The notes below the pieces were generated by a model. That model saw only the letters and a program-made list of their open reading frames with translations, was not told the DNA's origin and did no database searches. A program made the translations under genes and the position numbers. A stretch of DNA of 64,000 nucleotides, taken from assembly GCA_003194525.1 (NCBI GenBank), contig NBIV01000017.1:1-64000 (forward strand). The letters run 5' to 3'. The DNA is from Gracilariopsis chorda (Eukaryota > Rhodophyta > Florideophyceae > Gracilariales > Gracilariaceae). The stretch's first letter is position 1. Each line of letters begins with the position of its first letter. This document shows, one piece after another, positions 55,930 through 64,000 of this stretch.

Positions 55930-58167
55930 ATGGTTACGTGGTTCTCGGAGAATCTTGAAAAGCGTAGGCAAATGCGCATCATCGATGACAATGAGAGTTC
56001 CGAAATTCTTCTCGCGGTTGTGATGCACCATGAAGATATAATCCTGATCGCAGAAGCCAAAAACCATCACTTGATTCTTTGGTACATAGTTCAAGACCTG
56101 ATTCCGAAATGTGTAAGCTATTTGATCTCAATAGCAGTGTTGAACATGGTAATCTCGGTTGTAGTGGCTCTTGCCTCTTGTTCTATTGGAGTGATGCTGA
56201 GAAGACTATCGAAGTCATACAAGGGAAAGAAAGAAGGAATACTGGAAGAGGATTTGGAGGTGTTCAAGAAGTTAGGTACCTGCAAAAGTAATGGTGTTGC
56301 AGAGATAGACACCATTGTAGTCCCGTTGAACATTTCCAAGAGCCATTGGGGTGTTTTGGTATGGAAGAAAGTAGTCAATAGGACACGAGGAACTCAACGA
56401 TTGACAGTTTGGTTTGAAGAAAGTTTTGGAATGTCTTTTGATCGAATGATTCTGAAACTGTTCTCTTTCTTTATTCTTTTTTGCCTCATAGAAGATGAAG
56501 CGCTACGTGCGGTTGTATCCGAGCGGAACTACATGCTACATGTAAAAGGGTTTAAGCCACAAAAGGACTCGCACAGCTGTGGGTGCTATGTGGTTTCCCT
56601 TTTCATTATTTTCATTGCAAACCACGGCTGTATCTCGAAGCGAACCTATGCCTCTGGGTACAGCAGGGCATCAACTGAGAGAATTCGATAGATGTCGATT
56701 AGAATCCAGATTCTACACATACTGATGGCGAAAGAGTTCTTTGAAACCGACATCGCTCTTGAAAAAATGGTCGCACGGTTCCGATCGGAGCATTGTATAG
56801 AACTAATTCGCGTGAAGAAAGAAGTTAAACAACGGCAGTGTAGTAAACGAAGCGTGAAGTGGAACATTGGGAAGCAGATTAGAAAGGAAGAAGCTGGAAA
56901 GGAAGAGGCAAACGATGCGAATACAGTTCTGGGAGAACGGGAAGCAGGAGAACGAAAGGTCGTGGATGTTTTCAAAGACCCCTGTAGACAGATGAATCTT
57001 CAGCCGATGCCCTTGGGTACCCGTGACTGTGAAACGCGTGCTATACGGAAAAGTCAGCGAACAAAGCGTGTTCATGAGCTGAACAAAAGTTCTGTTTAGA
57101 GCAGTGGGATGTTTCTACCCCTGAAGATTCGCATGAAGCGACGAGTGAAGCTTTCTGATTCTGCTCTGGTTCCAGTGGAAATTCTCAACACATTGATTGA
57201 GAGATGTGTATCACAGCACTCCGAGGTGGTGTATAAAGCGCATGATGATAAAACCGGAAGTGATTCCAGAGTAGCTAGAGTATCAGGTGTGGAAGAGGAG
57301 CTGAAAGGAATTCCGAATGGAGAAGGGGGTGAAGTAGAGATGGAAAATGACGGACATTCACCAGCAAAGGCGATCAGTCGGAAATAGACACAGGTAAAAG
57401 TAGAAGCTGAAGAAAGAGCAAAGGATACCGTGGCGCCTTCTGAGCTGAAGGTACAAACTGAACAACAAAGTGAAGGTAAGAAGGAGGCTTTCGAGAGTTG
57501 TGGGCAATCTCACGAGCTGAATGAAAACATGGCAGCCTGTTCTGATGCTCAGTTAGACGAGGAGCTGTACATGGAGCTACCATCAATGAATATCTCTGAA
57601 GGACGAACTACGAAGACCGGGTCATGCCCTGAGGTTTAGGCAGACTTCCAAGATAGATTTGACAACAATGGAAGGCGTTCAGGGGTTTATGTGAAACTTC
57701 AGGACGGTGGTGAATGTAAGACAAACCTTGCGATGTCAAACGAGAGGCTTGTCTCAGCTCTCAAAGGTTTGAAGGAGCTCTTTGACCTCCCTGCACTGGT
57801 TGTCTACGTCGCTAAGAACTTTGGCTACCTCTATGGTGTACGATATTTCTCAGTGTTGCAGACGAGGAAGTCGAGGTCGTCCGCGCAGCTCACCGGAAAA
57901 TTGCAGTGTCTGCGGCATAAGTCGCAGTGCTGCTCCAACATTCGGGAAAAGGTCTATCCCATAGCGAGATGTTTGGTAATTGAACAGGATCTGATTCACA
58001 CACACACCCCTCAACAACTTCCATGCCCCGATGATGTTGTGAGAAGGTGGTTTGCGGGCACTGGCTCCTCTTTAGCCTCCCGTCTACAAGAATGGGAAGG
58101 GCATATACGAAAAAATGGAGAATATGTACGTTTTTCATGCATATTTCGAACCACACCCCCCTTCTAG
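55930..58167 (+). pseudogene. Ulp1-like cysteine protease gene of the MULE
   Basis: One reading frame is interrupted four times by stops (about 56689, 57097, 57385 and 57637) and ends at a fifth (58165); all five are TAG. Its first part (55930-56691) has the C48/Ulp1 catalytic layout. This is IVVPLNISKSHWGVLVW with the catalytic His, an acidic position in VWFEESFG (Glu where Asp is usual), and GFKPQKDSHSCGCYVVSLF with Q, D and the SCG catalytic Cys. Ulp1 proteases remove SUMO; in MULEs their role is not settled. The rest is charged and disordered (56692-57639), then a Cys-containing region (57691-58167, KLQCLRHKSQC). Two hydrophobic stretches near residues 65-90 and 175-190 are unusual for Ulp1 and may be partly intronic. 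The catalytic Cys and His are present. Confidence 0.65.
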
Positions 58168-58319
58168 GGAGTGTAATTCTACAACAGCTCATCATGCTAC
58201 CTCCTATAGCATTCACATGGACCTTTATCTCAAATCGATGCAGAAAGAGGTAGCGAACACGATATAGCGTATGGTGTCTCCAGTGGTGCTGAGGACTTTT
58301 ATCCTTTCTATTGCTTCTT

Positions 58320-58690
58320 GCATACCACGAAATGCCCTGAGGGGAGGTGTATTTTATTGCCATGCTTCGCATAGAGAAGTGCACGAACCCAAACCCGAGC
58401 TTTGGAAGCAACACTAGTCGGTTTCACAGGAAGGAGGTAGGCCGGTTTCCATTGTTACGAACAAGCCGCAGCAAGGACCTATCTTAGGGGAAGGCATCGG
58501 GAAAGGTGGCATAAACGATGGAAAATGCTCGGATGGACTTCTGGATAAGGTGTTTAACGTCGACAGTGGCGTAAGAGGCGATTTTGGCATTAGCTCTTTT
58601 GACGCTGACCCCTCTGCTGCTTCCAAAAACACCTCAACACAAACAGTGGACGCCAAATGCGGGCCTGCACCCCACAGCACTGTGAGCGCC
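58320..58690 (+). pseudogene. Coding remnant between protease and transposase of the MULE
   Basis: An open stretch in a frame different from its neighbours contains GRPVSIVTNKPQQGPILGEG and GDFGISSFDADPSAASKNT. Good codon texture suggests it belonged to the same protein as the flanking stretches. It has no domain of its own and is probably a disordered linker. Confidence 0.35.
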
Positions 58691-60530
58691 AAGCTATGCT
58701 CAAAATGAGTGAGAAGAGTGAAACTCTCAACGCAAACGCTGCATATGCGCAGCAGGTCTCAGATAAGCAATCCGTGGAAGAAGATGAGGCGTTGCTCATT
58801 GATCGATTCTTAGATGACGAAGAGGAGGTTCCTCCATTCTCCTTCGAAGACTCTGATGGTGGCATCCTGAGCGAAGAAGAATCAGAATGAAAGGAGAAGG
58901 ATGGCCTTGGAGAGAAGGACAAAAAGTACTGGACAGAAGATAGTGATGAAGAACTGGGAACAGAATCTGTACAGAACACGATACCGAATGAGAAAATTGA
59001 TAAGTGTTTTAAAGCAGCTGTCTTAGCCTATCTGGAAACCCTCCCTCTCGATGCTCCTCGTGTCACGGTTCTGAAAGAAGTTCAACTTATCGTGAGCTGC
59101 TTCGGGTACAGCTTATTCGTAAGGACTTCTATATACGTTGGAGAACGAAACCGATATCCGGATAAGACAAAGTCTCCAAAGAGTCGTGGTGCTGAACATG
59201 GGAATAGAATGGTGCTGAAGAAGAGAATCTTGAAGTGCGATCAATACAATATCAAGATGAGGCGATGCCTCTTCTCGATAACGAATAAGACGGAGGATTC
59301 TGTGCAGGAGGAATATGGTGGAATAATCTGCGTGGCTAATTTAAATGGTTGTAAACATGGACATGGTGGCTCTGGGAGCTTGGGTATTGGACATCTCAAG
59401 CCGCAAATGCGTTATGAAGCGATACATATGACGAAATATTTGCATATAAGCTTTAGAGATACGATACGGTACCTGGAAGAAAAGTTCAATCAAAAGATAT
59501 ATCCGGTATCGTCGAGGAAAAAGTTGAGGCATGCTTCTTCCACAATCAATCCCCGCGATTTGGAATGTGTAAGGTTGTGTGACCTGCTCTTTTCGTTTAG
59601 CAAGCAGGGAATAAGGGATTCTTCGCTGCGGATGATTCAGGTAGGATGAAGTACGCTTGTCGGTAGTTTCGAGTGTGGATGGAAGACTACCAGAAGTTCG
59701 GCATTGTTCCGGGGGTATCTATTGATTGTAAAGCCATAGCCAATAGATACGGTTTCCCTCTGGTCACCATTAATGGAAGAGCCAATGATGGTCATTTGTT
59801 GACATTTTTCATGAAGTACATGTGCTCCGAGACAGAAGAGGACTTCGTACGAATTCTGTCCTACTTCAAGTCTATAGTTGCCGTCTCACCGGCGATGGTA
59901 GTGATGGACCAGAACACTGCGTGTATAAATGCAGCTGAGAAGGTGTTCAATTCGTCCTATATAAGCCTCGACGAATGGCATCCGAACGAAAATCAGAACA
60001 AGAATATGGCCAATTGGTGTAGAAAGATTCATAAGATGGATTGGTTGCACGATATGAAGAAAGACCTGTTCAATCTCAGAAATTCATGTACGTCGGAAAC
60101 CTTTTTCGAAAGGAGGAGAATGTTAGAATCCAAGTACTTTGATGCTTCTGACGATCGTCTCGCTGTGCGGTATAAGTACCTGTACCACTATAAGCCGTAT
60201 ATGCTGGTGTCTTGCTTTCTAAATGCGGCTGTACCTACCTGGTACATGTTCCGAGGAACTGGCTACACCAAATCTTCTAATTCTGCATACAAGAAGATCA
60301 CTATATCGAAGAAGATTCCCTTTTGCAAGGTTCCTTTGGAGGTTCGGCTTATATCCCAAGAACGGGCTGATACCGGGAACTTGGAGCTTGTACGAACCTT
60401 ATCTTCTCAAAGTGGGAGATATCAGAAGACAAGAGAGCCTGAGCACTTTCTACCTGTAGAAGTTCTAGACAGCCTGGTGGCTGAGTACACGAGCTTCGCT
60501 TTTGCGCACTTCGTAGATTTGAGCTTTTAG
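58657..60530 (+). pseudogene. MULE transposase
   Basis: The N-terminal part begins with an acidic stretch (58657-58890, EEDEALLIDRFLDDEEE), is interrupted by a TGA, and runs to 59649 with KRILKCDQYNIKMRRC. After a frame change the core (59673-60530) has FPLVTINGRANDGHLLTFF, then SETEEDFVRIL, then VVMDQNTACINAAEKVF, then WHPNENQNKNM. This matches the MULE domain pattern: a PL-hydrophobic strand, E-T-E, then hhhDxxxAxxxAhxxVF, then H...N. The D of VVMDQ is a candidate catalytic acid. Helical sequence follows (MKKDLFNLRNSCTSE). It cuts and inserts the element. At least one stop and one frame change disable it. Confidence 0.75.
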
Positions 60531-60566
60531 CCCTCGAAGAACTACATTCTTTCCGGCACATATGTT

Positions 60567-61676
60567 GTGGTTTATTCACAGGAAGCGTGGCCGGAAGCAA
60601 TCAGAAACCTGGAAAGTAGTTCAACCCCAGCAATTCGACCTGTAGCTCGCTTTAAGTTGAAATTGGGAAGCCATCTGAGTCAGAGCCGGAATGCGTCGGT
60701 GGATGAAGAACGCTCATCACAGGAGACTGTAGTACAAATCTCAAAAAGGTATACGGGATCGGGAGGTGACGTTAAGGCAGAGTTTATTGATGCCTGTTCC
60801 TGTGGGCAGCCATGGTCTGTTGGCTTTGCTTATCGTCACATAGTTTGATGTGCCATGGTTTATCAGGAAGAAAGTCTGCAGTTCCCTGAACTACAAAACA
60901 TACTAGGATTCTTCATAACTCTTGAAGCTCTTTTCTATACATAGTGAAGAAAAGATACATCTGCTTTGACAGTCCGATAAATGGCGAAACACAGGTCAGA
61001 GACCCGATACTTCAACAACGAAGAGATGAACTACCGAATACGCCATTTTGATGAGTCGACGGAGAAAGTACTTATCCCCATTCACTGAGATATAGTTACA
61101 ACCAGTAGGGAAGACTCGGAAGTAGATGGGTACAATACGTACATGAAAAGAAAAAACCTCTACGGTGCTTGAAATCGACAAGCTACTGGAATTGGACGTG
61201 TTGCGGTGAGTGGAGTTCTACGTCTTTTAAAGGATGCCATCACAGACATTCAGCAAGGAAAAGCAACACACTTCAAAGCTAGATTTACCTTCAGAACAAG
61301 GTTGGCTTCATTAACAGAACATGCAGAAGAAACAGAGAACACTGTCACTTTACTGCATACATCTTCTTCTACAAAGGATTTCAGTTCCTCGGGGATCCGT
61401 CCGCCAAATAATAAACGCCACAGGGCACAAAGGAGAAAGAAAAGCTCATTGGAGCGCAAGAGAAAGCGAGCGAGGACAAGCCCACATTCGTCCCAGGAAA
61501 CATTTCAGAAAGACTGTCACCCACCTTCAAGATCCTCAGAACCACCTCTGGTACCCTCAAATTCCATAGCCCAAGACGTGCAAGACCAAGTACTTCATAT
61601 TTTTCAAAGTCTCTCGGACACATCCATTAGCTGTAGCATTGATCACAGGCGTTTGACCCCTTTCCTTCTTTCATAA
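60567..61676 (+). pseudogene. MULE transposase C-terminal region with SWIM-like motif
   Basis: At 60567-60848 an open stretch ends in DACSCGQPWSVGFAYRH. The SWIM zinc motif is CxC...CxH, and here a Tyr stands in place of the third Cys, so the zinc site is damaged. After a gap without frame, 61206-61676 is open and ends in a basic, Ser/Pro-rich tail (RRKKSSLERKRKRARTS). SWIM motifs follow the catalytic core in many MULE transposases, so this is read as the same gene. Confidence 0.55.
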
Positions 61677-61782
61677 TTTCTTTGAGCCCTTTCTGTTCTT
61701 TATAAAAGCCCTGGGTTCTTGCTTCTATCCCCTTCTGCTTCACTTCCGTTATTTATTCAACTTCTAGATATCGTGGCGTATT

Positions 61783-62780
61783 CTAAAACCTCTTCCAAGA
61801 ACGCGTCAACAGCCCTCCTTGCATCTGAGAACCCCTAAATGGAAGCTCAGGTGGAAGTTTTCCGTGCACCTCGATCACTAAAGAGCCAACGTATCTCTCA
61901 AAACACTCAGCAATAGAATCACCTGCACTCATGAACAAACAATCCAATCCCACTTGCAAAACAAGCAGCATCAAGCTCGTATCCGCAGCCTTAGACTTGG
62001 ACCGAAGAAGGTTCTCAATGTTCTCACCAGGTGCCTTGCTTTCGATAAGCTCTTTCAGTTGACCTTCACACGCAAGGTAGGGAACAAGGAAAGAAATATT
62101 GTTCTGACTTAACATATCTGAAAGCTTGCTTACCCCTTGCATAGGATTCCAAAGGGACATGTCAGCAGCTTATTCGATACATAGCCGCTCGGCCACCTGT
62201 CGTACCATGTCTTCTCTCTCCTTTTCATCTGGTATCGAAGCAATTAGTCTTCCGGAAAGCTCGGCAGAGTTATTTACAGCTAAGGTTGCCCGTTGCTTCG
62301 GGTATTCAATTTACTGGAGATCACATCCCAAGAACTTCAACCCGAATTCTTTCCTATCACTCGGATCTAGCTTGCTAGTAGCGATTGTAGCGCCGATAAA
62401 TCTCCCTACAAACTCACCAGAGCGTTTGTAGTCAATCTCCATATCATAAAGGTTACGAACAAGTTAGTAAAAGTATTTGCAGAAAATAGTTAGCTCGATT
62501 GGTAAGTCTACTAGACCATCAATTAACTCGATAATCTTTGCCTGGTGTATGATTGATCTTCAAACTCAACGTCGCCATTATTTCCTCATGTACCAAGCCT
62601 TCCAAGAATTTCCTGGAGCGGTCCAGTGAATAGGCTCCTGTTATCAGAGATCCTATACAAGAAGCCCATGTCGCAGGCGGAATGCTCATCGAAAAGCTGC
62701 CATAAATACCCGGCTGAGGTGGTTTTGTAGAGTTCTCTACATTTGAGTTTGACCAGACGTAGATCAAGCTTGTGAAGCAC
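61783..62780 (-). pseudogene. Unknown gene on the opposite strand of the MULE
   Basis: Not recognised. Minus-strand coding from about 62780 (AGYLWQLFDEHSACDMGFLY) runs through 62160-62520 (EFVGRFIGATIATSKLDPSD, then KEREDMVRQVAERLCIE). It ends with a 125-codon frame (MSLWNPMQGVSKLSDMLSQN) at 61783. The middle part has three in-frame TAA stops and there are frame changes, so it is dead. It is helical, with no membrane segment and no Cys/His motif. It lies just inside the right terminal repeat and converges on the transposase, so it travels with the element as cargo or accessory gene. Confidence 0.45.
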
Positions 62781-62906
62781 GATCGCGATTCCCTATTTTC
62801 CTTCTTTTCTGGCTACGCTCACCCGTTTGCACAAAGATGGCGCCAAATGACAATTATGGTATTCAAGTTGTGCTGACTTGGAGACTGGAGAGAACAGGGA
62901 TAAAGG

Positions 62907-63163
62907 GAACGTCCTGAATCTGCGGATTTGCTGGTTGACATCCAAAATAAGGGCATATTATTGGCTACGGTAAGATCTCAAGTGTCACGGGCCCTTGTGC
63001 AGCTCGCCGTGGCACGTGCCCGCTGACTCTTTCTTTTTATTGGTTCAAATGCGCGCTGACTCCCCTACCCTATGTATGTCGTGTAGATTAGCCCTTTACC
63101 TGACTATATTGGCTTGACGTGCTACATGTGTGATTGTAATGTCCTCGAATAGCTTTTAGTATT
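62907..63163. repeat. MULE right terminal inverted repeat
   Basis: Inverted partner of 55361-55645 with the same conserved blocks (ATTATTGGCTAC, GATCTCAAGTG, GTGGCACGTGCCCGCTGA, TTTTTATTGG). Confidence 0.85.
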
Positions 63164-63164
63164 A

Positions 63165-64000
63165 CACACACCCCGTCTTTGGCTGAACCTGTCCCAGCAA
63201 ATTCTGACTGCAGTGAAAAGATGCCAAAAGTTCTTTGCAGATCGGAAGCGAAATTCGGGGAAGCCAAACTGCATCATCACGAGGTTTGCCGACGAACTGT
63301 ACTGAATAGAAAACTTTTCAATTAACTTTTTTTTGTCCAATATTGTGGAGACATCTTGTTCAACTGTACCATCGCTGCTAATCAATACATCCAGGGGCCA
63401 TGCTGGTTGCATTGAAACAACTTGAGTTCTGAAACGTGGAAGTCATCATGAGCGTGGCGCATGGTACCAGGCAGTTCCATATGGTAAGTAGCTGACGATA
63501 AAACTTCTGTAATGCGAAATGGCCCAATAAAGAGAGGTTGCGACTTCGTAGGCTTTGTTGAGCGACGTGTGAGAGACAGATTGTCAGCACGGAGAGGAAC
63601 CAACCTCCCAACTTCAAAAACAACGTAGGCAAGACTCCTGTCTACACAAAAATTCTGCTTAGATACTTCGGTAGCGCAGGTTCTCTCTGGCCAGCACAAC
63701 AAAAGCTTTGCAACGATCAATGTATTTGAGGGCTGCTTCGGAGAGTTCAGTACAGTGCCGAAAAGATCTGGTGAATGGCGTGTGGGGGATTTATCTTAAA
63801 GTGACGTCGAACGGGGCACTTCGGGTACTGCCGTGGCGAGATGCGTTGTATTCGAATTCGAAAGTCGGCAGGAAGCAGTGCCAAGCGAATTTCGAAGACT
63901 GGAGAGAAGTACAGAGTATAGACTCAAGCGTGCGAAACATGTTTTCGGACTTTCCATAGGTCTGAGGGTGGTAGGCGGAAGAAATATTGCACCTAACATT
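63165..64000 (-). mobile_element. Ty3/Gypsy fragment of a different family, 3' pol part
   Basis: Minus-strand fossil running off the right edge. The end of an integrase core is seen (AYHPQTYGKSENMFRTLES, then EFEYNASRH), then a C-terminal module (PLFIGPFRITEVLSSATYH) and a degraded chromodomain-like end (DGTVEQDVSTILDKKK). It differs clearly from copies A and B. It has a few breaks and abuts the MULE right repeat, so the MULE probably landed at or in its 3' end. Confidence 0.7.

Larger units (their letters stand above)
55361..63163. mobile_element. Mutator-like (MULE) DNA transposon with Ulp1 protease
   Basis: About 7.8 kb bounded by inverted repeats (55361-55645 and 62907-63163), alike over about 190 bp at roughly 75-80% by eye, with the weaker outermost part ending in GCGTTTAGTGT / GCTTTTAGTAT. 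Inside are an Ulp1-like protease track, a MULE transposase with a SWIM-like motif, and a separate minus-strand gene. A MULE transposase with an Ulp1 peptidase and long terminal repeats is a known combination in plants and other eukaryotes. All genes have stops or frame changes, so this copy is not autonomous. The 9-bp target-site duplication could not be proved: TTACAAGAG and TTACACACA at the edges share only five bases. Confidence 0.8.

Noticed and set aside
55361-63163. Polinton/Maverick because of the cysteine protease
   Set aside because: No DNA polymerase B, packaging ATPase or capsid-type gene. The neighbour is a MULE transposase and the peptidase is of the Ulp1 type known in MULEs.
1-64000. 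Alternative genetic code because of many in-frame stops
   Set aside because: TAA, TAG and TGA all end clean frames somewhere, and most breaks are frame changes inside decayed elements.
1-64000. tRNA, rRNA, CRISPR arrays, bacterial operons
   Set aside because: No cloverleaf, rRNA-like block or regularly spaced identical repeat was found. Repeats present are LTRs, inverted repeats and one degenerate minisatellite.

Overview
The window is eukaryotic, intron-poor and dominated by mobile DNA. It holds a chromodomain Ty3/Gypsy family in three copies plus a fragment of another Gypsy family, a Ty1/Copia element, a decayed Helitron, a Mutator-like (MULE) element with an Ulp1 protease, and a KDZ/Plavaka-like transposase remnant. 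The mix, the single-exon membrane protein gene and the base composition would suit a florideophyte red alga (Chondrus-like). That assignment is an inference with low certainty. No rRNA, tRNA or CRISPR array was recognised.

Region 1 (1-13.2 kb) is an unusual accessory block. A transposase-like remnant (1-1688, +) is followed by a decayed basic/coiled-coil gene (1711-4124, -). Next is a divergent pair of long gene tracks. The minus track (7571 down to 4422) encodes a helical protein of unknown function, a bacterial-type DNA N6-adenine/N4-cytosine methyltransferase and a SET-type methyltransferase remnant. The plus track (7978 to 11846) encodes a ParB-like protein, an acidic/zinc-finger stretch, a double-stranded beta-helix 2OG-Fe(II)-type dioxygenase and an acidic tail. 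The 406-bp gap between the two starts holds a near-perfect 59-bp foldback. Together these look like a DNA/chromatin modification cassette carried by a transposon. A small coiled-coil gene follows (12.5-13.2 kb).

Region 2 (13.2-23.46 kb) holds a broken unknown gene, a degenerate 67-69-bp tandem repeat, and a decayed Helitron on the minus strand (about 22.34 to 17.1 kb). An old solo LTR (21036-21811) is inserted in the Helitron.

Region 3 (23.46-54.99 kb) has two long Ty3/Gypsy copies in opposite orientation: A at 23459-33270 (-) and B at 42520-52155 (+). They are flanked by two pieces of one Ty1/Copia element (33271-35644 + and 52156-54985 -). Target-site duplications and diagnostic LTR differences pair the outer left LTR of A with the left LTR of B (GTATG), and the right LTR of A with the right LTR of B (AATTT). 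This is the signature of an inversion of the 33271-42519 segment by recombination between two inverted Gypsy copies. One of those copies had been sitting inside the Copia element. The inverted segment carries a three-helix membrane protein gene (37746-39137, -) and a short inverted-repeat element.

Region 4 (55.36-63.16 kb) is a MULE with terminal inverted repeats of about 250 bp. It carries an Ulp1-like protease gene, a MULE transposase with a SWIM-like motif, and a separate gene on the opposite strand, all decayed. To its right, 63.2-64.0 kb is the 3' part of another Ty3/Gypsy element that runs off the window.
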